Shown one piece after another: positions 1 to 8,020 of a stretch of 50,137 nt of DNA. Numbering within the stretch: the first letter of the stretch is position 1; each line of letters begins with the position of its first letter. Under the pieces are notes generated by a model. The model was given only the letters and a program-made list of their open reading frames with translations, had not been told where the DNA came from and ran no database searches. Origin of the DNA: CBIFVZ01 sp966185765. GTDB lineage: Bacteria; Pseudomonadota; Gammaproteobacteria; Enterobacterales; Enterobacteriaceae. The position numbers and the translations under genes were made by a program. The stretch is from the NCBI GenBank assembly GCA_966185765.1, contig CBIFVZ010000016.1, forward strand, positions 1-50,137. Reading direction: 5' to 3'.

Positions 1-584
1 CGCTGTACGTGCTGGGCTTCATGGGTATGACCCGTCGTCTGAGCCAGCAGATTGACCCGCAGTTCCACACTCTGCTCACCGTTGCTGCCGTTGGCGCCGC
101 GTTGATTGCTATTGGTGTACTGTGCCAGGTCATTCAGCTGTACGTTTCCGTTCGCGACCGTGACCAGAACCGTGACCTGACCGGTGACCCGTGGGGTGGA
201 CGTACGCTGGAGTGGTCAACCTCTTCACCGCCGCCATTCTATAACTTTGCCGTGGTTCCGCAGGTTCACGAGCGTGACGCGTTCTGGGAAATGAAAGAGA
301 AAGGCGAAGCGTACAAGCAGCCGACCCACTACGAAAAAATCCACATGCCGAAAAACACCGGCGCGGGCATCATCATTTCGCTGTTCATCACTATCTTCGG
401 CTTTGCCATGATCTGGCATATCTGGTGGCTGGCTATCGCAAGCTTCGCAGCGACCATCGTGTCCTGGATTGTGAAAAGCTTCGACGAAGACGTGGATTAC
501 TACGTACCGGTTGAACAGGTTGAAAAACTGGAAAACCAGCATTTCGACGAAATTACCAAAGCAGGGCTGAAAAATGTCAACTGA
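1..584 (+). CDS. cyoB: Cytochrome bo3 ubiquinol oxidase subunit I, C-terminal part (partial)
   Basis: This is the 3' end of the large heme-copper oxidase subunit, which oxidises ubiquinol, reduces oxygen to water and pumps protons across the inner membrane. The reading frame is open from base 3 and shows about 193 residues of the roughly 660 expected. The visible part includes the last membrane segments (around GAALIAIGVLCQVIQLYV and ISLFITIFGFAMIWHIWWLA). It also has the soluble segment with TGDPWGGRTLEW and SSPPPFYNF, which is nearly identical to E. coli CyoB. The heme and copper ligands lie before the window edge. The stop overlaps the start of cyoC by 11 bases, as expected for a translationally coupled operon. 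Confidence 0.97.
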   Translation, partial: LYVLGFMGMTRRLSQQIDPQFHTLLTVAAVGAALIAIGVLCQVIQLYVSVRDRDQNRDLTGDPWGGRTLEWSTSSPPPFYNFAVVPQVHERDAFWEMKEKGEAYKQPTHYEKIHMPKNTGAGIIISLFITIFGFAMIWHIWWLAIASFAATIVSWIVKSFDEDVDYYVPVEQVEKLENQHFDEITKAGLKNVN

Positions 585-1191
585 TACTCTGAATCAGGCG
601 CACGCCCACGACGCGCATGACCATGGGCACCACGACGCAGGAGCCAATAAGGTTTTCGGCTTCTGGATCTACCTGATGAGCGACTGCATCATCTTTGCAT
701 GTCTGTTTGCTACCTATGCCGTTCTGGTGAACGGCACGGCAGGTGGCCCGACAGGGAAGGATATTTTCGAACTGCCGTTCGTGCTGGTAGAAACCTTCCT
801 GCTGCTGTTTAGCTCCATTACCTATGGCATGGCGATTATCGCCATGAATAACAACAACCAGAGCAAAGTATTGACCTGGCTTGGCCTGACATTCCTGTTC
901 GGCCTGGGCTTTATCGGGATGGAAATCTATGAATTTCACACCCTGATTGCCGAAGGCTACGGTCCGGATCGCAGCGGCTTCCTGTCTGCGTTCTTTACTC
1001 TGGTCGGTACTCACGGTCTGCACGTGACTTCTGGCCTTATCTGGATGGCGCTGATGATGTTCCAGATATCACGCCGTGGCCTGACCAGTACCAACCGCAC
1101 GCGTCTGATGTGCCTGAGCCTGTTCTGGCACTTCCTGGACGTTGTCTGGATTTGTGTGTTCTCTGTTGTCTATCTGATGGGGGCGATGTAA
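574..1191 (+). CDS. cyoC: Cytochrome bo3 ubiquinol oxidase subunit III
   Basis: This is the third subunit of the bo3 oxidase, an inner-membrane protein of the heme-copper oxidase subunit III family. It has 205 residues, against 204 in E. coli. The N-terminus is His-rich (AHAHDAHDHGHHDAG) and is followed by five predicted membrane helices. The family signature around GTHGLHVTSGLIW and the terminal helix with SLFWHFLDVVWICVF are clear. The start overlaps the end of cyoB, and the stop shares one base with the cyoD start (TAATG), so the gene is part of the cyo operon. Confidence 0.97.
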   Translation: MSTDTLNQAHAHDAHDHGHHDAGANKVFGFWIYLMSDCIIFACLFATYAVLVNGTAGGPTGKDIFELPFVLVETFLLLFSSITYGMAIIAMNNNNQSKVLTWLGLTFLFGLGFIGMEIYEFHTLIAEGYGPDRSGFLSAFFTLVGTHGLHVTSGLIWMALMMFQISRRGLTSTNRTRLMCLSLFWHFLDVVWICVFSVVYLMGAM

Positions 1192-1517
1192 TGAGTCATT
1201 CACACGACAACTCTGCGCCTCACGGCAGCGTCAAAACCTATATGACAGGCTTCATCCTGTCCATCATCCTGACCGTTATCCCGTTCTGGATGGTGATGAA
1301 TGGCAGCGCTTCACACGCCGCTATTCTGGGCGTGGTGCTGGTCACCGCGGTGGTACAGATTCTGGTTCACTTATCCTGCTTCCTGCACATGAATACTAAG
1401 TCCGATGAGGGCTGGAACATGACGGCATTCGTCTTTACGGTGCTCATCATCGCGATTCTGGTTGTAGGCTCTATCTGGATTATGTGGAACCTGAACTACA
1501 ACATGATGCTTTCTTAA
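1191..1517 (+). CDS. cyoD: Cytochrome bo3 ubiquinol oxidase subunit IV
   Basis: This is the small fourth subunit of the bo3 oxidase, thought to help assembly of the Cu(B) site. It has 108 residues (109 in E. coli) and three hydrophobic segments: about residues 20-40, 46-66 and 79-100. The sequence from HGSVKTYMTGFILS onward is almost unchanged from E. coli. The start is the ATG that overlaps the cyoC stop as TAATG. A longer reading upstream would run inside cyoC and is not needed. Confidence 0.96.
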   Translation: MSHSHDNSAPHGSVKTYMTGFILSIILTVIPFWMVMNGSASHAAILGVVLVTAVVQILVHLSCFLHMNTKSDEGWNMTAFVFTVLIIAILVVGSIWIMWNLNYNMMLS

Positions 1518-1528
1518 GAGCGGTAAAC

Positions 1529-2416
1529 ATGGTTAAGCAATACCTGCAAGTCACGAAACCAGGAATTATTTTCGGGAATTTAATTTCTGTCATTGGAGGA
1601 TTCTTACTGGCCTCAAAGGGCAGCATTGATTATCCCTTATTCCTGTACACCCTTGTGGGCGTATCACTGGTGGTCGCGTCGGGTTGTGTCTACAACAACG
1701 TTATTGACCGTGATATCGACCGCAAGATGGAAAGGACGAAGAACCGGGTGCTGGTCAAAGGCCTGATCTCGCCGACAGTCTCGCTGACTTACGCCACAGC
1801 GCTGGGTATTGCTGGCTTCATGCTGTTGTGGTTTGGTGCTAATCCTCTGGCAATGTGGCTTGGGGTGATGGGCTTTGTGGTGTACGTCGGCGTGTATAGC
1901 CTGTACATGAAACGTAAGTCTGTTTACGGCACGCTTATCGGTAGCCTGTCCGGCGCTGCGCCGCCGGTCATTGGCTACTGTGCGGTGACCAACGAGTTCG
2001 ACACTGGTGCCCTGATTTTACTGGCTATTTTTAGCCTGTGGCAGATGCCGCACTCCTATGCGATTGCTATCTTCCGCTTTAAGGATTATCAGGCTGCCAA
2101 CATCCCAGTTCTGCCGGTAGTGAAAGGGATCTCGGTGGCGAAAAACCACATCACGCTCTACATTGCCGCCTTCGCGGTTGCAACGCTGATGCTGTCACTT
2201 GGCGGTTATGCAGGCTACAAATACCTGATTGTCGGCGTGGCCGTCAGCGTATGGTGGCTCGGTATGGCGCTGTCTGGCTACAAGACGGAGAATGACCGCG
2301 TGTGGGCACGCAAATTGTTCGTCTTTTCCATTGTGGCGATTACCTCGCTGAGCGTGATGATGTCGGTGGACTTTATGGTCCCTGACTCGCACAATCTGCT
2401 GACTTACGTCTGGTAA
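1529..2416 (+). CDS. cyoE: Protoheme IX farnesyltransferase (heme O synthase)
   Basis: The enzyme attaches a farnesyl group from FPP to heme B to make heme O, the cofactor of the bo3 oxidase encoded just upstream. It is a polytopic UbiA-family prenyltransferase of 295 residues. The first Asp-rich motif for Mg-diphosphate binding is NNVIDRDIDRKMERTKNR. The second conserved loop is around YGTLIGSLSGAAPPVIGY. I chose the ATG preceded by AAGAGCGG because the protein then begins VKQYLQVTKPG like E. coli CyoE. The gap from cyoD is 11 bases, and a strong terminator follows. The FPP substrate is made by IspA, encoded further along this window. Confidence 0.96.
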   Translation: MVKQYLQVTKPGIIFGNLISVIGGFLLASKGSIDYPLFLYTLVGVSLVVASGCVYNNVIDRDIDRKMERTKNRVLVKGLISPTVSLTYATALGIAGFMLLWFGANPLAMWLGVMGFVVYVGVYSLYMKRKSVYGTLIGSLSGAAPPVIGYCAVTNEFDTGALILLAIFSLWQMPHSYAIAIFRFKDYQAANIPVLPVVKGISVAKNHITLYIAAFAVATLMLSLGGYAGYKYLIVGVAVSVWWLGMALSGYKTENDRVWARKLFVFSIVAITSLSVMMSVDFMVPDSHNLLTYVW

Positions 2417-2430
2417 GCATCCAGTGACGA

Positions 2431-2456
2431 AAAAGGGCGCATCAGCGCCCTTTTTT
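2431..2456 (+). terminator. Intrinsic terminator of the cyo operon
   Basis: The stem is GGGCGC / GCGCCC with loop ATCA, flanked by an A run and followed by six T. It starts 15 bases after the cyoE stop and should end the cyo transcript before yajR. Confidence 0.9.
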
Positions 2457-2678
2457 ATTAATTTTATCAAAGCGTAACGCCTGTAATATTTGCTAAAACA
2501 GCGAACGTTTACCCTCCCCTGCCCGCACACTACACTATGCAGTCTTATCAGACATCACAGTTTCCATTTTCCTGAGCGTGGTCTGCGTTCACCTGTGCGA
2601 GAATAACCGCGCCGCATTGGGCTGATGCTTCATGCGCTGATAAGATTTTGCCTGTCCGACTTTTCTTCCAGGATATAA

Positions 2679-4046
2679 ATGAACGATTATAAAATGACGC
2701 CCGCTGAGCGTCGCGCAACGTGGGGATTAGGGACCGTCTTCTCATTACGCATGCTGGGCATGTTTATGGTCTTGCCGGTGCTCACCACCTGGGGCATGGC
2801 GCTTCAGGGCGCGACAGAAGCCCTGATTGGCCTGGCCATTGGCATTTACGGTCTGGCGCAGGCTGTCTTCCAGATACCCTTTGGTCTGCTCTCCGATCGT
2901 ATTGGACGCAAACCGCTTATTATTGGTGGTCTGCTGGTATTCGTGCTTGGCAGCGTTATCGCCGCACTTGCCGACTCCATCTGGGGCGTGATCCTGGGCC
3001 GTGCACTTCAGGGTTCCGGTGCGATTGCCGCTGCGGTCATGGCGCTCCTTTCCGATCTCACGCGTGAGCAAAACCGCACCAAAGCGATGGCGTTTATCGG
3101 TGTCAGCTTCGGTGTTACCTTTGCACTGGCGATGGTGCTCGGCCCTGTCATCACCCACGCCGTGGGCCTGCATGGTCTGTTCTGGATGATTGCCTTGCTG
3201 GCATCGCTTGCGGTCATCATCACAGTGGTGATGGTGCCAGACGCCAGCTCCCATCGTCTTAATCGTGAATCCGGTATGGTCAAAGGCTGCTTTCGCCTGG
3301 TACTGGCTAACCCGAAGCTCCTGAAACTTAACTTTGGCATTATGTGTCTGCACATCATGCTGATGTCCACGTTTGTTGCCCTACCAGGCGAGCTTGAGCG
3401 TGCGGGTTTGTCTGCGGTGAGCCACTGGAAAGTTTACCTTTGCACAATGCTTATCGCCTTTGCCTGCGTGGTCCCGTTTATTATTTATGCCGAAGTGAAG
3501 CGCCGCATGAGACGTGTTTTTGTGGGCTGCGTAGCGCTGCTGCTGATTGCCGAGGTGGTACTGTGGGGCGCAGGTGGCAGCTTCTGGGTACTGGTGACTG
3601 GCGTGCAGATGTTCTTTGTGGCATTTAATATCATGGAGGCCATTCTGCCTTCACTTATCAGCAAGGAGTCACCCGCTGGCTACAAAGGAACGGCGATGGG
3701 GATTTACTCCACCAGCCAGTTTCTTGGCGTAGCCATCGGCGGTTCACTCGGCGGGTGGCTTGCGGGCCATTACGACACGCAAACGGTCTTTCTCTTTGGC
3801 GCACTGCTGGCAGCGCTGTGGCTGCTGGTGAGTCTTACTATGCAGGAGCCACCTTACGTCAGCAGCCTGCGTGTAGAGCTGCCTGAAGATGCGGCCCGTG
3901 ACGCAACGCTTTCACAGCGCCTGCTGGCCGCTCCAGGGGTGAGTGAAGCCATCGTGGTGCCTGCAGAGCGCAGCGCCTACGTCAAAATCGACAATAAAGT
4001 CACCAATCGGTTTGAAATTGAACAGCTTGTCAGAGGTGTGGTGTAA
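2679..4046 (+). CDS. yajR: MFS transporter YajR
   Basis: This is an inner-membrane major facilitator superfamily transporter of 455 residues (454 in E. coli), with substrate unknown. Twelve membrane helices are apparent. The MFS motif A between helices 2 and 3 reads GLLSDRIGRKPLI. After the last helix there is a soluble C-terminal tail of about 65 residues (from roughly residue 390, ending EIEQLVRGVV). It matches the ferredoxin-like YAM domain known from the E. coli YajR structure. The gene stands alone on the plus strand, 262 bases after cyoE and convergent with yajQ. Confidence 0.93.
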   Translation: MNDYKMTPAERRATWGLGTVFSLRMLGMFMVLPVLTTWGMALQGATEALIGLAIGIYGLAQAVFQIPFGLLSDRIGRKPLIIGGLLVFVLGSVIAALADSIWGVILGRALQGSGAIAAAVMALLSDLTREQNRTKAMAFIGVSFGVTFALAMVLGPVITHAVGLHGLFWMIALLASLAVIITVVMVPDASSHRLNRESGMVKGCFRLVLANPKLLKLNFGIMCLHIMLMSTFVALPGELERAGLSAVSHWKVYLCTMLIAFACVVPFIIYAEVKRRMRRVFVGCVALLLIAEVVLWGAGGSFWVLVTGVQMFFVAFNIMEAILPSLISKESPAGYKGTAMGIYSTSQFLGVAIGGSLGGWLAGHYDTQTVFLFGALLAALWLLVSLTMQEPPYVSSLRVELPEDAARDATLSQRLLAAPGVSEAIVVPAERSAYVKIDNKVTNRFEIEQLVRGVV

Positions 4047-4066
4047 ACGCGGCGCTGAAAAGCAAT

Positions 4067-4085
4067 GACCCCGCGAAGCGGGGTC
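4067..4085. terminator. Hairpin between convergent yajR and yajQ
   Basis: A perfect 8-bp stem GACCCCGC / GCGGGGTC encloses the loop GAA. It lies between the yajR stop and the yajQ stop. The T tract is weak on both strands, so it is a likely shared bidirectional terminator rather than a textbook one. Confidence 0.65.
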
Positions 4086-4093
4086 GTGAGGCA

Positions 4094-4585
4094 TCAATCG
4101 CGAAAGTTATTGAACTGGAACGGCTGGCCGAGATTGCCGCCGCGCACCAGCGCCATTACCGCCTGTAGGTCATCCCGGGATTTGCCGGTCACGCGGACCT
4201 GCTCCCCCTGAATCTGCGCCTGTACCTTAAGCTTACTGTCCTTAATCAGCTTAACCAGCTTTTTAGCCTGCGCGGCGTCAATACCCTGCTTGAGCTTTGC
4301 TTCCACACTCCAGTTTTTACCGCTGTGCTCAAACTCCTCCGGCACATCCAGTGAACTTCCTTCAATGCTACGCTTAAGCAGCTTGCCACGCAGAATATCG
4401 AGCAACTGGTTCACCTGAAAATCAGATTCGCTCAGCACTTTGATGCTTTTGTTTTTTTCGTTAAATTCGAAGCTTGCGGTCACGCCACGAAAATCGAAGC
4501 GAGTTTCCAGTTCGCGGGTGGCGTTTTCCACCGCGTTACGAACTTCCTGCAAATCGACTTCAGACACGATGTCAAAAGATGGCAT
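4094..4585 (-). CDS. yajQ: Nucleotide-binding protein YajQ (UPF0234)
   Basis: This is a small cytosolic protein of 163 residues made of two ferredoxin-like folds. Family members bind nucleotides, and a Xanthomonas relative binds cyclic di-GMP; the role in enterobacteria is poorly defined. Conserved blocks are MPSFDIVSEVDLQEV at the start, the central KVLSESDFQVNQLLDILRGK and the ending GQPFQFNNFRD. The start was set at the ATG giving MPSFD, preceded by GGGAGACC. An in-frame upstream ATG would add 20 residues absent from the family. The gene is divergent from panE and convergent with yajR. Confidence 0.93.
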   Translation of the reverse strand: MPSFDIVSEVDLQEVRNAVENATRELETRFDFRGVTASFEFNEKNKSIKVLSESDFQVNQLLDILRGKLLKRSIEGSSLDVPEEFEHSGKNWSVEAKLKQGIDAAQAKKLVKLIKDSKLKVQAQIQGEQVRVTGKSRDDLQAVMALVRGGNLGQPFQFNNFRD

Positions 4586-4803
4586 ATTTTGGTCTCCCTC
4601 TCTTTCTGTTGCGTTGCATAATACCCGCAAAGCAGCACAAAACAACCCGCCTGGCGGGGGAAGCGCCCGTCAACGCTATACTCTACAAACCCGTAACCGT
4701 TGGCATACGAGGACAAACGTTTTTTTTGGACGTGCCGGTATCATCGGTTTACGGGCAAAAAAGTATAAAACACCTGGATTGTTATTGCAGGTGGGGAGGA
4801 AAA

Positions 4804-5718
4804 ATGAAAATTACCGTGCTGGGCTGTGGCGCACTGGGGCAACTGTGGTTGTCAGCACTCATAAACCAGGGCCATGAGCTTCAGGGATGGTTGCGCGTAC
4901 CGCAGGCACAGTTCAGTGTTGATGTGACGGCCACAGACGCCAGCCACTTTCAGCGCACCGTACTCGCTAATAACGAAAACTTCCTGGCACACAGCGAACT
5001 CCTGCTGGTGACGCTCAAGGCGTTTCAGGTTTCCGATGCCCTCAAAAATCTCACCCCTGTCTTACCTGTGAGCTGCCCTGTGCTGCTGCTGCACAATGGT
5101 ATGGGTACAACAGAAGAATTGCGCCATTTGCGCCAGCCGCTCATTGCGGGGGTGACAACGCAGGCCGCCCGGCGCGAGGGAAACACCATTATTCACGTCG
5201 CCCGTGGGCTTACGCATATTGGACCAGGTAACGATGCCGGGCGTGACTACAGCTGGCTTGCCGAGCCGTTGCAGTGCGCGCTACCGGATGTAGCCTGGCA
5301 CGACAATATTAACGCTGCTCGCTGGAATAAACTGGCGGCCAACTGCGTTATCAACCCCATGACAGCAGTATTTAACTGTGCCAACGGCGGGCTACGTGAG
5401 CACGCGCAGGAGGTGGAAACCGTGTGTAATGAAGTCGCCCGGGTGATGGTGCGTGAAGGCCACCATACTACGCCGGAAGGGCTGCTACGTTACGTCTGGG
5501 ACGTCGTGGATAGCACAAGCGCCAATATTTCATCTATGTTGCAGGATGTGCGCATGCTGCGCCACACTGAAATCGACTACATTACCGGCTATCTGTTGCA
5601 GCGTGCTCGCGCCCACGGCCTGAGCGCCCCGGCCAACGCCCATTTATATGAACAGGTCAAACGCAAGGAGAATGAATATGAGCGCATCGGCGCTGGTTTG
5701 TCTCGCCCCTGGCAGTGA
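4804..5718 (+). CDS. panE: 2-dehydropantoate 2-reductase (ketopantoate reductase)
   Basis: The enzyme uses NADPH to reduce ketopantoate to pantoate in the pantothenate and CoA pathway. It has 304 residues (303 in E. coli). The N-terminal Rossmann motif is KITVLGCGALGQLW (GxGxxG). The substrate-binding region has NKLAANCVINPMTA with the catalytic Lys, followed by the Glu/Ser helix DSTSANISSMLQDV. The chosen ATG has GGGGAGGA seven bases upstream; a longer in-frame reading overlapping yajQ lacks homology. The 3' end overlaps yajL by 41 bases, so the two are probably co-transcribed. Confidence 0.95.
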   Translation: MKITVLGCGALGQLWLSALINQGHELQGWLRVPQAQFSVDVTATDASHFQRTVLANNENFLAHSELLLVTLKAFQVSDALKNLTPVLPVSCPVLLLHNGMGTTEELRHLRQPLIAGVTTQAARREGNTIIHVARGLTHIGPGNDAGRDYSWLAEPLQCALPDVAWHDNINAARWNKLAANCVINPMTAVFNCANGGLREHAQEVETVCNEVARVMVREGHHTTPEGLLRYVWDVVDSTSANISSMLQDVRMLRHTEIDYITGYLLQRARAHGLSAPANAHLYEQVKRKENEYERIGAGLSRPWQ

Positions 5719-6292
5719 GGAAACAGAGGCCGTCACGGTTATCGACCTGCTGGTGCGTGGTGGTATCGCCGTCACTACCGCAAGCGTTGCCAGCGACGGC
5801 AACCTCACGATTACCTGTTCACGGGGAGTAAAACTGTTAGCCGATGCGCCACTGGTGGCCGTGGCCGACGGTGATTTTGACGTTATCGTGCTACCCGGCG
5901 GCCTCAAAGGCGCCGAGTGTTTTCGCGACAGCCCGCTGTTAGTTGAAACCGTGCGCCAGTTTCACCACTCAGGTCGCCTCGTGGCCGCTATTTGCGCGGC
6001 AGCAGGCGTGGTGCTGATCCCGCACGATCTGTTCCCGGTCGGCAATATGACCGGTTTTCCGGGGCTGAAAGACCGTATCCCGCAAGAGAAGTGGATGGAC
6101 CGGCGTGTGGTATGGGACCCGCGCGTCAACCTGCTGACAAGCCAGGGGCCAGGTACGGCAATGGACTTTGCCTTGAAGATTATTGAATTGCTCGCAGGAC
6201 CGGAAAAGGCTCGGGAAGTCGCGTCACAGCTGGTACTGGCGGCGGGTATTTATAATTATCATGACGCGAATGAAGCGCAGAACACGCGCTGA
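5678..6292 (+). CDS. yajL: DJ-1/ThiJ family protein YajL
   Basis: This is a cytosolic DJ-1/PfpI-family protein, reported in E. coli as an oxidative-stress chaperone and protein deglycase. It has 204 residues, about eight more than E. coli because of the tail DANEAQNTR. Glu in PGSEETE near residue 15 and the nucleophile Cys106 (VAAIC) are present. The residues right after the nucleophile read AAAGVV instead of the E. coli AAPATV, so Pro109 is replaced by Ala. The start ATG follows AAGGAG. Translation begins inside the end of panE. Confidence 0.93.
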   Translation: MSASALVCLAPGSEETEAVTVIDLLVRGGIAVTTASVASDGNLTITCSRGVKLLADAPLVAVADGDFDVIVLPGGLKGAECFRDSPLLVETVRQFHHSGRLVAAICAAAGVVLIPHDLFPVGNMTGFPGLKDRIPQEKWMDRRVVWDPRVNLLTSQGPGTAMDFALKIIELLAGPEKAREVASQLVLAAGIYNYHDANEAQNTR

Positions 6293-6314
6293 TATCAGCA
6301 GCACGACTGGCAAG

Positions 6315-6333
6315 GCCGGGCATCGTTCCCGGC
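6315..6333. terminator. Hairpin between yajL and the SPFH gene
   Basis: The stem is GCCGGG / CCCGGC with a 7-base loop, lying between two convergent genes. The following bases on the plus strand (CTGCTTAATTATT) are only moderately T-rich. It is a probable shared terminator. Confidence 0.6.
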
Positions 6334-6341
6334 CTGCTTAA

Positions 6342-7667
6342 TTATTCCTGCTGTTTTTCTTTTGCCCCCAGCTCCAGGCCTAAATCACGCGCGGCCTTAA
6401 GGCTTAAAAACTCCATCATGTTCATTGCCGCATTATTCCCCTGGGTTGAGCTAGCGCCGGTCACCACCTGCGGCACCCAGTTACCCTGATAGTTCTGCAT
6501 CGCTGAAGCAAAACGGTCAACGGAATGCTTGTACGCTTCGAGTTTCTGCGTCAGTGCGCCGTCTGCTTCCATCATTTTACGCTTGTAGGTGGCATCGGCC
6601 TCTGCGCGCAACAGCTGGGCGTCTTTATATAACGACGCGGTAATTTTTTCCTGCTCGGCCACTTCGCGCTTTTTATTCGCCTCGATTATCGCAACGTCCT
6701 TATCACGCTGGGCTTCAATTTTCTGAACCTCTGCCACTTTGCGAGCGTTTTCTGTCTCTTCTGCGGCACTGGTCTTCGCCTTCCACTCTGCCTCGGTGGC
6801 TTCAGCCTTACCTTTCTCTTCAGAGGTCTTTCTGTCCTGCTCGGCTTTCTTCGCATTCAGAGTCGCCACCTGAATATCCGATGCAGCAGCAAACAGCGCA
6901 TCAACACGCTGCTGCACTTTAGGTGAATAGGAAATATTGTTGGTCGTAAAGTTTGAAAGCGACATACCGTATTTGGTCAACACCGACTCTTCCTGACGCT
7001 GCAAGCCGCCCGGTGAGTTAGAATCGCGAATTGGCTCTGCGACTTTCACCATTTTCACCTCTTTGGTGAATTCATCTTCCATACGCACGTCTTTGGTCAC
7101 CACATCATAAAGACCGTTGCGCGCCTGATCCTCAATTAACTTGGGTAATTCAGCGCGGCGCGACATAAAACTTTCAATGGATGACATCAACGGGCCAGAC
7201 ATATAAATTGAACGCTCAACTGTTTTTTCAATCAGGCCTTTCATCACGTTATTATGGGTTGAAAACATTTTATGCAGGGTTTTTATTTTGTCCTGCTCAA
7301 GCGGATAATCATAGCGAATAGAGCCGCTAATCCAGGCTTCACCACCGTCATTAAAGGTAATTTTTAATGCATCGTCGTTTTCGGCTTTATAAGAAGCGAC
7401 CTGAGACGGATCGTTCGGGTCAACCGGCTGGTTAAACTCAAATACGCCGGAACGGGGATAATAGGTCACGATACCGAATAACTGTGCCTTAAGCCCCGGC
7501 TCGGTGTGGATAGTAAGCTTACCGGACAGCGGCGACTGAATCACGCAGATATAGCCCGCCGGTACGTTTTCAAACAGCGCGGTAGAACTGAATATACTGC
7601 CCGCCATCGCTGCCGCAATGACGACAGCACCAATCTTTTTCTTTAGCGAAATAGCCTTAATATCCAT
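6342..7667 (-). CDS. SPFH/band-7 (prohibitin-like) membrane protein, accessory
   Basis: The 441-residue protein has one N-terminal hydrophobic segment (about residues 12-32) that can act as a membrane anchor. A band-7-type domain follows at roughly residues 34-265, starting VPAGYICVIQSPLSGKLTIHTEPG and including TFNDGGEAWISGSIRYDYPL. A long Ala/Glu/Lys coiled coil runs over about 268-385, and a Met/Leu-rich end follows (MNMMEFLSLKAARDLGLEL). This is the architecture of SPFH proteins, which form oligomeric membrane rings or microdomains. An AAGGA precedes the ATG. It has no counterpart at this position in E. coli, where yajL and thiI are adjacent. The gene and its upstream DNA are visibly more AT-rich than the flanks, which suggests acquisition. 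No partner gene is adjacent, so its function is unknown. Confidence 0.85.
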   Translation of the reverse strand: MDIKAISLKKKIGAVVIAAAMAGSIFSSTALFENVPAGYICVIQSPLSGKLTIHTEPGLKAQLFGIVTYYPRSGVFEFNQPVDPNDPSQVASYKAENDDALKITFNDGGEAWISGSIRYDYPLEQDKIKTLHKMFSTHNNVMKGLIEKTVERSIYMSGPLMSSIESFMSRRAELPKLIEDQARNGLYDVVTKDVRMEDEFTKEVKMVKVAEPIRDSNSPGGLQRQEESVLTKYGMSLSNFTTNNISYSPKVQQRVDALFAAASDIQVATLNAKKAEQDRKTSEEKGKAEATEAEWKAKTSAAEETENARKVAEVQKIEAQRDKDVAIIEANKKREVAEQEKITASLYKDAQLLRAEADATYKRKMMEADGALTQKLEAYKHSVDRFASAMQNYQGNWVPQVVTGASSTQGNNAAMNMMEFLSLKAARDLGLELGAKEKQQE

Positions 7668-7972
7668 ATCAACATCCTTATTAATGACACATTAAACCCA
7701 GCGGTATTTTTAATATTACCTGTCAGACATTGAGTCATCATAAGAAAAAGAGCACCTGAACACCACTAAAAGAAATTAAGACCATTACGTAAGCAATGTA
7801 ATTATTCAGGTAATTTTAATATATTGATAAAGTAAATATATAAACGCATCACGCGTAAAAATTATGACGACAGGAAGTATATATACGCAGAAAAAGCAGA
7901 ACAGAATAAAACGAGCCAACAGATTGCTGGCAGCATGGGCTACCAGTACCGTTGACAACGTTTGATTTTATT
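7668..7972. other. AT-rich gene-free stretch upstream of the SPFH gene
   Basis: About 300 bases rich in A and T, with no credible reading frame. It must hold the promoter of the SPFH gene on the minus strand, but I could not pick a convincing -35/-10 pair. Its composition contrasts with the GC-rich flanking genes and agrees with the SPFH gene being part of an inserted segment. Confidence 0.6.
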
Positions 7973-8010
7973 GCCAAAAAACAAAGCCGGAGCCTGAAAA
8001 TGGCTCCGGC
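7973..8010 (-). terminator. Intrinsic terminator of thiI
   Basis: A perfect 9-bp stem GCCGGAGCC / GGCTCCGGC with a 7-base loop lies just after the thiI stop. On the minus strand it is followed by TTTGTTTTTT, a good T tract. Confidence 0.85.
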
Positions 8011-8020
8011 AACGCAGGAG

